Shown here piece by piece: positions 1-4,646 of a stretch of 5,377 nucleotides of DNA; positions within the stretch are counted from its first letter, which is position 1, and every line of letters starts with the position of its first letter. The translations under genes and the position numbers were made by a program. The DNA lies in the NCBI GenBank assembly GCA_025927935.1, contig JAICKM010000505.1, positions 1 through 5,377 on the forward strand, in the 5' to 3' direction. A model generated the notes under the pieces. That model saw only the letters and a list, made by a program, of their open reading frames with translations. It searched no databases and was not told the origin of the DNA. The stretch is from Chloroflexia bacterium (GTDB lineage Bacteria; Chloroflexota; Chloroflexia; QHBQ01; JADMIH01).

Positions 1-14
1 ACCACCAGCAACAT
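1..14 (-). CDS. Start of a gene leaving the window on the left (only 5 residues visible)
   Basis: An ATG on the minus strand (14-12) opens a frame that reads Met-Leu-Leu-Val-Val before the window ends. It is called as a gene because of what precedes it: a Shine-Dalgarno AAAGGAG (29-23) with 8-nt spacing, and a near-consensus promoter about 60 bp upstream. Five residues cannot give a function. A start of the form MLLVV is seen in type III pantothenate kinases (CoaX), but also in many unrelated proteins, so this is only a hint. The gene follows the DUF1445 gene on the same strand but has its own promoter, so it need not share that transcript. Confidence 0.6.
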
Positions 15-22
15 CTGAACGG

Positions 23-29
23 CTCCTTT
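23..29 (-). promoter_or_regulatory. Ribosome binding site of the left-edge gene
   Basis: AAAGGAG on the minus strand, 8 nt before the ATG at 14-12. It supports the start of a gene of which only five codons are visible. It begins one base from a 14-bp palindrome, so an RNA hairpin there could affect ribosome access. Confidence 0.65.
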
Positions 30-30
30 C

Positions 31-44
31 GCCCGGCGCCGGGC
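31..44. repeat. 14-bp perfect palindrome in the 5' leader of the left-edge gene
   Basis: GCCCGGCGCCGGGC is its own reverse complement. In RNA it would form a 5-bp GC stem with a 4-nt loop. It lies downstream of the promoter and ends one base before the ribosome binding site. It could be a repressor operator or a translation-modulating hairpin; a chance palindrome is possible in DNA this GC-rich. Confidence 0.55.
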
Positions 45-72
45 TACCCTGTGAACTCGTGTCTATGTTGCT

Positions 73-101
73 ATTCTAGCATGTTGTTCAATCTTTGTCA
101 A
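73..101 (-). promoter_or_regulatory. Near-consensus sigma70-type promoter for the left-edge gene
   Basis: On the minus strand the sequence reads TTGACA (101-96), exactly 17 bp, then TAGAAT (78-73). The -35 is a perfect match and the -10 matches 5 of 6. It sits in an AT-rich island between the DUF1445 stop and the left-edge gene. Transcription should begin around 66 and give a leader of roughly 50 nt. This is the best promoter in the window. The inverted repeat TGCTA-TTC-TAGCA (69-81) overlies the -10, and two TGTTCAA copies (85-91, 108-114) flank the -35, which suggests possible regulator binding. Confidence 0.75.
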
Positions 102-118
102 GTCTTATGTTCAAGCAG

Positions 119-934
119 TTACTGGCGCATGTCCAGCACCTGGGCGTCGGTGTAGTCGCTGACAAACATGTGCCCTGGCGCGTGGGTGATCATGAAGGGC
201 ACGCGGGCGGCCACGGCCACGGCTTGCGGCGTGACCCCGCAGGCCCAGAACACCGGCTCCTCCCCCGGATAGATGGGCACCGGGTCGCCATAGTCGGGGT
301 GCGCCAGGTCGGAAATGCCGATAGCGGCGGGGTCGCCCACATGAACCGGCGCGCCGTGCATGCGCGGGTAGCGGGCCGTGATCTCCGTGGCCTGGGCCAC
401 CTGGTCGGGCGGCAGCGGGCGCATGCTCACCACCAGCGGCCCGGCGAAGCGCCCCGCCGGGGTGCAAGGCTGGTTCGTGCGATACATCGGCACATTGGAG
501 CAGAGTTCGATGTGGCGCACCGGCACGCCCGCTTCAAGCAGGGCGCTCTCGAAGGTAAAGCTACAGCCAATCAGGAAAGCCACCAGGTCATCGCGCCACA
601 GGTCGCGGATATCGGTCCGCTCGTCCACCAGCACGCCGTCACGGTAGACGCGATAGCGCGGCAGATCGGTACGCAAGTCGGCATCCGGCGCCAGTTGGTG
701 AGGTACCGGATCGCCAGGCGCGGTCATTTCGAGCAGCGGGCAGGGGCGCGGGTTCAGGTCGCAGAACTCGCGGAAAGCGGCGGCCTCGGCGGCGGGCAAG
801 ATGACCAGGTTAGCCTGCGCGTAGCCGGGCGCCTGGCCCGCGGTGGGGCCGGTGAACGCGCCGGCCCGGATGGCGGCCCGCAAGCCGGCGGCGTCGTAGG
901 TCGCGGCCCGCGAAGAAGATGTTTGGAGAGTCAT
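119..934 (-). CDS. D-glutamate cyclase-like / DUF1445 (YcsI-type putative hydro-lyase) protein
   Basis: This 271-residue protein is full length for the family once called DUF1445 (PF07286), which includes Bacillus YcsI and the catalytic domain of vertebrate D-glutamate cyclase. Signature stretches are intact: [14 protein letters not shown] (30-43), [10 protein letters not shown] (58-67), [10 protein letters not shown] (121-130), VVSMRP (168-173), [10 protein letters not shown] (193-202), [11 protein letters not shown] (227-237) and THAPGHM (250-256). The family enzyme converts D-glutamate to 5-oxo-D-proline. Many bacterial members are untested, so the substrate here is inferred. It has no signal peptide or membrane segment and is probably cytosolic. 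The start is supported by AAGGGA 9 nt upstream. The gene lies 53 bp after the zinc-ribbon membrane gene on the same strand and may share its transcript. No 5-oxoprolinase (pxpABC) genes are visible beside it. No frameshift or missing motif was seen. Confidence 0.93.
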   Translation of the reverse strand: MTLQTSSSRAATYDAAGLRAAIRAGAFTGPTAGQAPGYAQANLVILPAAEAAAFREFCDLNPRPCPLLEMTAPGDPVPHQLAPDADLRTDLPRYRVYRDGVLVDERTDIRDLWRDDLVAFLIGCSFTFESALLEAGVPVRHIELCSNVPMYRTNQPCTPAGRFAGPLVVSMRPLPPDQVAQATEITARYPRMHGAPVHVGDPAAIGISDLAHPDYGDPVPIYPGEEPVFWACGVTPQAVAVAARVPFMITHAPGHMFVSDYTDAQVLDMRQ

Positions 935-987
935 ACGTCAGCGTCCCTTCTTGACGGACTGCGCAGGCACCTGCCGGTGAGCCGCGC

Positions 988-1872
988 CTACTGCACCGTC
1001 CAGGTAATGTACGTCGAGCGTGTCACGTCGTTGTTCACGAACACATCGGCGCGATAGATGCCGGGCGCCCAGGGCACGCTCTGCGAGAAGGCAAAGCCGA
1101 CGTAGAAGCGGCCCGTGCGGCCGGGCGTATTGGTCTGGTCCTGGTTGAGCAGCGGCGTCTCGCCGTTGGGCGGGCCGTAGAGGCGGACGCGGATCGTGCG
1201 CGCCGCGCCGTCGCCGAATGTGGCCTGGACCGAAATATAGAACGTATCGTTGGCGCCGTAGACAGACACCGGGTCGCAGAGCGCGCCCGCATCAATGCGG
1301 CGGCAGAGGCCCGCGGTCACGCCGTTGATCGAGGTGATCGGAGTCAGGTTAGTGATCCCGGCGCCGCTGCCGCCGGGGTTGCTCGTCCCGCCGGTGCCTC
1401 CGCCGCCTACGGCCCCCGGCAAGGGCGGCAGCGTGGGCGTGACGCCGATCAGCCCGCCGATGGGCGTGGGCTGGGCGGCCGCCGTGGCGATGGCCCGCGC
1501 CGTCTCCGTGGCCTGCGCCCCGGTAAACGCGATGGGGGTGAAGAACACCGTGGTCGGCACGGGCAGATTCCCCGCCCCGCTGTTGCCGGCGCCGGCCCGC
1601 CCATGCACCATGCCCAACTGGAGCAGCAGCCCGATCAAGAGGAAGACAAGCAGCAAGGTGCCGGCGGCGCCGAGCATCGCCAGCCCGCTGGAGATAGGCG
1701 GGGTGGGCGGGCGGGCGGCATACGCCGGGTAGGGATCGACCACGACGGGCGCCCCGGCGGGCGCATTCGTGCTGACCAGCACATCACCGCAGCGCGGGCA
1801 GATCGTATCGTCGTCGTAGAACTTGCGCTGCTGCTGGTAGGAAAGACAATCCGGGTTTGGGCACTGTTTCAT
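988..1872 (-). CDS. Zinc-ribbon, single-pass membrane protein with Ig-like extracellular domain
   Basis: About 294 residues. The order is: an N-terminal zinc ribbon with Cys4, Cys9, Cys25 and Cys28 (CPNPDC then CPRCG); a proline-rich stretch (about 38-60); one hydrophobic membrane segment (about 64-86); a long linker rich in Gly, Pro, Thr and Ala (about 90-180); and a C-terminal domain of about 110 residues. That domain has alternating beta-type segments and ends in a motif like WAPGIYRADVFVNND, typical of Ig-like secreted beta-sandwiches. The expected topology is ribbon inside, Ig-like domain outside. Two cysteines near the start of the ectodomain (about 189 and 198) could pair. The frame is open back to an ATG at 1914, but I place the start at 1872: AGGGAG sits 6 nt before it, the earlier ATG has no ribosome binding site, and the ribbon then begins at residue 4. 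Function is unknown; a sensory or envelope role is a guess. It probably heads a unit with the DUF1445 gene. Confidence 0.85.
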   Translation of the reverse strand: MKQCPNPDCLSYQQQRKFYDDDTICPRCGDVLVSTNAPAGAPVVVDPYPAYAARPPTPPISSGLAMLGAAGTLLLVFLLIGLLLQLGMVHGRAGAGNSGAGNLPVPTTVFFTPIAFTGAQATETARAIATAAAQPTPIGGLIGVTPTLPPLPGAVGGGGTGGTSNPGGSGAGITNLTPITSINGVTAGLCRRIDAGALCDPVSVYGANDTFYISVQATFGDGAARTIRVRLYGPPNGETPLLNQDQTNTPGRTGRFYVGFAFSQSVPWAPGIYRADVFVNNDVTRSTYITWTVQ

Positions 1873-1878
1873 GTCCGG

Positions 1879-1884
1879 CTCCCT
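1879..1884 (-). promoter_or_regulatory. Ribosome binding site deciding the start of the zinc-ribbon/Ig-like gene
   Basis: AGGGAG on the minus strand, 6 nt before the ATG at 1872-1870. The in-frame ATG 42 nt further upstream (1914-1912) is preceded by an AT-rich sequence with no purine-rich site. Its extra 14 residues are an Arg-rich lead-in that the zinc ribbon does not need. Confidence 0.65.
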
Positions 1885-1922
1885 GCCGGCGCACGCCTTA
1901 CGGCGGCGCCGCATATATCGGG

Positions 1923-1928
1923 TATAAT
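1923..1928 (+). promoter_or_regulatory. -10 element for the MqnA-like gene
   Basis: A perfect TATAAT lies 33 bp before the ATG at 1962, giving a leader of roughly 25-30 nt that contains AAAGGT as ribosome binding site. No good -35 is present: the nearest candidate, TTACGG at 1898-1903, has a 19-bp spacer. The 89-bp gap is shared with the divergent zinc-ribbon gene. The minus strand offers only weak hexamers there (TATATG with TAGACT 19 bp upstream), so the divergent promoter is not called. Confidence 0.5.
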
Positions 1929-1961
1929 GAAACGGAAGTCTACGTCACTGAAAGGTAGCCC

Positions 1962-2885
1962 ATGCGAGCCGACCTCCTCCGTTTCGGATACACGGATAGT
2001 ATACACCTGCTGCCCCTCGTACACCCCCTGCTGGCCGGGTGGGTCTATCCCACCGGGCTGAAACTAGAGTTGGTGCCTCTGGCCCCACCCGCGTTAGAGC
2101 AGGCCCTGGGCCAGGGCGACATCGACGGCGGGCTGATCGGCCCGCTCACCTATGCGCGCCTGCGCGGCGGCCTCGACGCCATGCCGGGCATCGGCCTGGC
2201 GAGCACCGGCCCCAATAGCCTGGCCGTGCTGCAAAGCCGCACCCGGCCCGACCAACTCGACGGTCAGACCATCGCCGTCACGCCGTCCGCGCAGGATACG
2301 ACGGCAGCGGCGTTGTTACAGGTGCTGGCCGATCCGTTTTTCGGCGTGAACCTGGCGCTGGCCCCCGAATCCGCCGGCACACCGGGTGACGAAACGCCCG
2401 CGCCGCGCTTGCTGAGCGGCGATGCAGCGGTGCAGGCCCGGCTGCCCTGGCTGCTCTACGAAGCCCGCTTCAGCCCCAGCACCCTGGCCGCCGAGGAACG
2501 CGCCCTGGCGAAAGGCCGGCCCCTACCCACTCCCAGCAGCCCGGCTCCCGCTCCCGACCCCACCGCCGCCGGCTATGCCGAAGACCTGGGCGCCGCCTGG
2601 TGGGTCTTCAGCGGCACGCCGATGGTCTGGGCGCTGGGCGTGCTCCGCAGCGAGTGGTTGCAGCAGCCCGAAGCCGTGGTCGCCGTGGTACGCGCCTTCC
2701 AGCAGAGCCGGGTGGCCGCCCGCGAACAGGCCGCCACGGTGCTGGCGGCGGCTGCCGCCCAGGCCCGCGTGCCTGAACCGGCGGTGCAGGCCCTGTTCGA
2801 CCGGCAGACCGTCGAGATCGGGGCGGCGGAGCAAGGCGGCCTGGCTGCTTTCTACCGCTACACGGGCAAACTGCGCCTGACCTGA
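1962..2885 (+). CDS. MqnA-like protein (chorismate dehydratase / menaquinone-biosynthesis family), divergent
   Basis: 307 residues resembling PF02621, the two-lobed, periplasmic-binding-protein-like fold of MqnA and MqnD. MqnA removes water from chorismate in the futalosine route to menaquinone. Visible family features are LALGQGDIDGGLIGPLTYAR-like text around 45-66 (family: L..GeiDialip..eY), PGIGLASTGPNSLAVLQS (75-92), LDGQTIAVTPSAQDTTAAAL (99-118), a late GD (153-154), and DLGAAWWVFSGTPMVWAL (208-225), matching the family's ydLg..W...TglP.vfA. Oddities: the N-terminal stretch where MqnA usually reads YLNxxPL here reads SIHLLPL (13-19), so the expected Asn is His15. A proline-rich insert (about 186-202) splits the second lobe, and the TS motif has shifted to TT. 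It may be an active MqnA, a paralogue with another substrate, or a binding protein. No signal peptide is seen. It stands alone on its strand, with AAAGGT 5 nt before the ATG. Confidence 0.75.
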   Translation: MRADLLRFGYTDSIHLLPLVHPLLAGWVYPTGLKLELVPLAPPALEQALGQGDIDGGLIGPLTYARLRGGLDAMPGIGLASTGPNSLAVLQSRTRPDQLDGQTIAVTPSAQDTTAAALLQVLADPFFGVNLALAPESAGTPGDETPAPRLLSGDAAVQARLPWLLYEARFSPSTLAAEERALAKGRPLPTPSSPAPAPDPTAAGYAEDLGAAWWVFSGTPMVWALGVLRSEWLQQPEAVVAVVRAFQQSRVAAREQAATVLAAAAAQARVPEPAVQALFDRQTVEIGAAEQGGLAAFYRYTGKLRLT

Positions 2886-2907
2886 GCGCCGCCCCCGCGC
2901 GCCCCGG

Positions 2908-3483
2908 CTACTCCTCCTCGCGCGGAGGCGGCGGGGCGCCCGCGTCGATGGCGCGCTCACCGCTCGTGTAAAGCCGCCCGCCCAGGTGGTGCAACAGGCG
3001 CCCGATCTCCTGCTCCGGCAGCCAGTGCTCGGCGAAAGCCGTCTCTTCGGCCCAGGCGGCCAGCACCTCGGCCACAAATAGCGTGTGATCGCCCTGTTCG
3101 CTGGCGCCCACCACCCCGCATTCGAGATGGGCCACGCACTCTTCGATCCAGGGCGACTCGACCTGGCGGGCCGAGACAGCGTGCAGCCCGGTTTCCGCGA
3201 ACTTATCATGATCCGCGCCCGATACGCTGCCGCAATGCTGCACCTCGCGCAGCAAACCCGCATGGGGCACATTGATCGTGAACTCGTCGTTGCGGCTGAT
3301 CAGTTCATGCAAATGGCGCACCGGCTCGACGGCGATCACCACGAGCGGCGGATCGCCGCTCAGCGGCATGGCCCAGGCCACGGTGCTGATGTCGGCGTGG
3401 CCCTTCACGGACGCAGTGACCAGCACGACCGGCCCTGGTCCCAGCACGCGGTGGATGAGATGGCGCGGCACCGGTCTTTTCAT
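2908..3483 (-). CDS. Flavin reductase-like FMN-binding (split-barrel) protein
   Basis: 191 residues of the flavin reductase-like family (PF01613), which bind FMN in a split beta-barrel and usually reduce flavin with NAD(P)H or supply it to a monooxygenase; others have unknown partners. Family hallmarks are VVLVTA (19-24), STVAWAMPLSGDPPLVVIAV (33-52), the strand DEFTINVP (about 66-73), the flavin-site motif CGSVSGADHDKF (about 83-94), and a late HHLGGRLYTS that is common in this family. The tail is proline- and glutamate-rich (PPPPREEE). It has no signal peptide or membrane segment, so it is probably cytosolic. The start is firm: AGGAGG lies 8 nt upstream. It converges on the MqnA-like gene with 22 bp between stop codons and lies 205 bp downstream of the alpha/beta hydrolase gene, with its own likely promoter. 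The physiological partner cannot be told from this window. Confidence 0.9.
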   Translation of the reverse strand: MKRPVPRHLIHRVLGPGPVVLVTASVKGHADISTVAWAMPLSGDPPLVVIAVEPVRHLHELISRNDEFTINVPHAGLLREVQHCGSVSGADHDKFAETGLHAVSARQVESPWIEECVAHLECGVVGASEQGDHTLFVAEVLAAWAEETAFAEHWLPEQEIGRLLHHLGGRLYTSGERAIDAGAPPPPREEE

Positions 3484-3491
3484 GAATCCCG

Positions 3492-3497
3492 CCTCCT
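3492..3497 (-). promoter_or_regulatory. Strong ribosome binding site of the flavin reductase-like gene
   Basis: A perfect AGGAGG on the minus strand, 8 nt before the ATG at 3483-3481. It fixes this start. Confidence 0.75.
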
Positions 3498-3566
3498 GCG
3501 GCGCTTCCCCGTTATCGTTGTCATCGCAAATTGTAGCAGGAAGCGCGCCATTATTATGTTAAGCCA

Positions 3567-3595
3567 ATTATATGACGGATCAGCAGGTTCCGCAA
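3567..3595 (-). promoter_or_regulatory. Likely promoter of the flavin reductase-like gene
   Basis: On the minus strand, TTGCGG (3595-3590), a 17-bp spacer and a perfect TATAAT (3572-3567). This predicts a leader of about 75 nt before the ATG at 3483. A second, closer -10-like hexamer TACAAT (3535-3530) lacks a good -35. The stretch around both is strikingly AT-rich against its surroundings, as expected for a promoter island. The promoter means the flavin reductase-like gene need not depend on the upstream alpha/beta hydrolase transcript. Confidence 0.6.
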
Positions 3596-3632
3596 GGGGG
3601 CGGGCCGCATCAGATCGGGGCAATCGCAGGGC

Positions 3633-3663
3633 GGGCGCGGGGGCGCAAGGCAAGCCCGCGCCC
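3633..3663 (-). terminator. GC-rich hairpin just downstream of the alpha/beta hydrolase gene
   Basis: GGGCGCGGG (3633-3641) and CCCGCGCCC (3655-3663) form a perfect 9-bp, all-GC stem with a 13-nt loop. It starts 25 nt past the stop codon of the alpha/beta hydrolase gene and before the flavin reductase promoter, the right place for a terminator. There is no T-run after it on the minus strand, so it is not a classical intrinsic terminator. It may act as an RNA 3'-end stabiliser or work with Rho. Confidence 0.4.
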
Positions 3664-3688
3664 AGCCAACGGGGCGGGAGATAGGCGG

Positions 3689-4450
3689 CTAATGAGCCGC
3701 GAGCCAGTTGAGGACGAAGTCGGCCAGCCACTGGCGGCGCTTATTGTAGATCTGCTGATCCACATCGGCCACCAGGTGGAGTTCGGCGTTGGGGATGGCC
3801 TGGGCCAGCGCGTGGCTCATCGCGGGCGTATTGAGCGTGTCGCCGGCCCCGTTGATGATGAGGACCGGGCAGGTGATGCGGCCCGCCTCGGCCATGCTGA
3901 TGTTGCCTCCTTCGGCAATCATGCCGCGGACGGCGCCGGCCCAACCGCGCCAGATCGTCCGCACGCCGTCCAGGCCGTATTCGCGGATCGCTTCCGCACG
4001 CAGACTCGTGTCGCCGGAGTCGGGTTGCGTATCCCAGGTGTCGAGGGTGGGTAACACGTCGAGCAAGCTCTTATGCAACGCGCCCGTCACGCTCACGGCT
4101 ACGACGGCGCGCACCAGCGCGGGGTGGCGGATCGCCAGCAACAGCGCCACCTCCGCGCCGTCGGCCACGCCCATGACCACGGCCTGGCCGATCCCCAGAT
4201 GCTCCAGCAAGGCCGCCATGTCGGCCGTATCGCGCTCATAAAAGTCGGGCGTAAAGGTGCGCGGCCCCGGCCCTGACCGGCCATAGCCGCGCAAGTCGGG
4301 CGCAATCACCCGGTACTGGCGGGCAAAGGTCTGCATCAGATGGGCGTGGCTGCGGCCGGTTTCGAGCAACCCATGGAGCAACAGCAGCGGCACGCCCGCG
4401 CCTGCTTCTTCATAATAGATTTCCGCACCATTGACCTGGACCTGCGGCAT
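3689..4450 (-). CDS. Alpha/beta hydrolase-fold protein lacking catalytic Ser and His (predicted pseudoenzyme)
   Basis: 253 residues, normal length for a single-domain alpha/beta hydrolase. The fold markers are intact: oxyanion-hole HG (26-27) after PLLLL, PDLRGYGRSG (51-60), the elbow strand before VVMG (91-94), PVLIINGAGD (195-204) with the usual acid at Asp204, and a closing helix ending FVLNWL. The nucleophile elbow, normally G-x-S-x-G, reads GVADG (94-98), so the serine is Ala96 (codon GCC, 4165-4163). Where the family has the catalytic His in a text like DAGHxIYN, this protein has DVDQQIYN (229-236), with Gln232 (CAG, 3757-3755) at the His position. Two of three catalytic residues are therefore missing while the frame and fold are kept, which points to a non-hydrolytic role such as ligand binding or partner regulation. 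AGGAGG 8 nt upstream supports the start, and a promoter precedes it. It has no secretion signal. Confidence 0.88.
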   Translation of the reverse strand: MPQVQVNGAEIYYEEAGAGVPLLLLHGLLETGRSHAHLMQTFARQYRVIAPDLRGYGRSGPGPRTFTPDFYERDTADMAALLEHLGIGQAVVMGVADGAEVALLLAIRHPALVRAVVAVSVTGALHKSLLDVLPTLDTWDTQPDSGDTSLRAEAIREYGLDGVRTIWRGWAGAVRGMIAEGGNISMAEAGRITCPVLIINGAGDTLNTPAMSHALAQAIPNAELHLVADVDQQIYNKRRQWLADFVLNWLAAH

Positions 4451-4458
4451 AACACCCT

Positions 4459-4464
4459 CCTCCT
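4459..4464 (-). promoter_or_regulatory. Strong ribosome binding site of the alpha/beta hydrolase-fold gene
   Basis: A perfect AGGAGG on the minus strand within a purine-rich run, 8 nt before the ATG at 4450-4448. Such a strong site argues that the gene is expressed and is not decaying. Confidence 0.7.
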
Positions 4465-4484
4465 CTCGCCTTCTCTACCGCGCT

Positions 4485-4513
4485 ATCCTACCACAAGGTG
4501 ATACGTCTCGCAA
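4485..4513 (-). promoter_or_regulatory. Likely promoter of the alpha/beta hydrolase-fold gene
   Basis: On the minus strand, TTGCGA (4513-4508), a 17-bp spacer and TAGGAT (4490-4485), each matching 4 of 6 consensus bases. The predicted start near 4478 leaves a leader of about 28 nt that holds the ribosome binding site. The -35 begins TTGCG, like that of the flavin reductase-like gene's promoter. Confidence 0.45.
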
Positions 4514-4602
4514 TAGGAAAGGTGAACGAGTCCGCACCTCATGATAAAACGGTGAACCGGAGATCGGTCGCAAGCTGTAGTTTTCTTGTTGTACTTTGGA
4601 TG

Positions 4603-4608
4603 TATAAT
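4603..4608 (+). promoter_or_regulatory. -10 element for the right-edge zinc-ribbon gene
   Basis: A perfect TATAAT lies 38 bp before the ATG at 4647, at the end of an AT-rich stretch (about 4578-4608). The best-spaced -35 candidate is poor: TTTTCT at 4581-4586 with a 16-bp spacer. The leader would be about 30 nt and carry AGGAGA as ribosome binding site. Confidence 0.5.
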
Positions 4609-4634
4609 GAGGATAGGGTCCGTTACCCGATACC

Positions 4635-4640
4635 AGGAGA
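4635..4640 (+). promoter_or_regulatory. Ribosome binding site of the right-edge zinc-ribbon gene
   Basis: AGGAGA, 6 nt before the ATG at 4647. With the cysteine pair starting at residue 3, it fixes the start of a gene whose end is outside the window. Confidence 0.7.
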
Positions 4641-4646
4641 CCACGC

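Noticed and set aside
935..987. Short hairpin GCAGG-CA-CCTGC between the zinc-ribbon/Ig-like gene and the DUF1445 gene as a terminator
   Set aside because: The loop is too short, the stem is 5 bp and no T-run follows; it does not argue against a shared transcript.
95..1057. Long plus-strand open frame (about 320 residues) across the DUF1445 gene
   Set aside because: It is antisense to a protein with full family motifs, is rich in Arg, Gly and His as GC-rich shadows are, and resembles no family I know.
1872..1914. Upstream ATG at 1914 as the start of the zinc-ribbon/Ig-like protein
   Set aside because: It has no ribosome binding site and adds an Arg-rich lead outside the ribbon, whereas the ATG at 1872 has AGGGAG at 6 nt.
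2886..2939. GC-rich imperfect inverted repeat between the convergent MqnA-like and flavin reductase-like genes, as a bidirectional terminator
   Set aside because: Pairing is broken by bulges after about 5 bp, there is no T-run on either side, and part of it codes for the Pro/Glu tail of the flavin reductase-like protein.
3480..3731. Minus-strand frame of 83 codons covering the gap between the alpha/beta hydrolase and flavin reductase-like genes
   Set aside because: It overlaps the end of one gene and the promoter and ribosome binding site of the other; its sequence is low-complexity and unrecognised.
3572..4241. Plus-strand open frames starting at 3572 and 3789 across the alpha/beta hydrolase gene
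   Set aside because: Both are antisense to the alpha/beta hydrolase coding region, with shadow-like composition and no convincing ribosome binding site.
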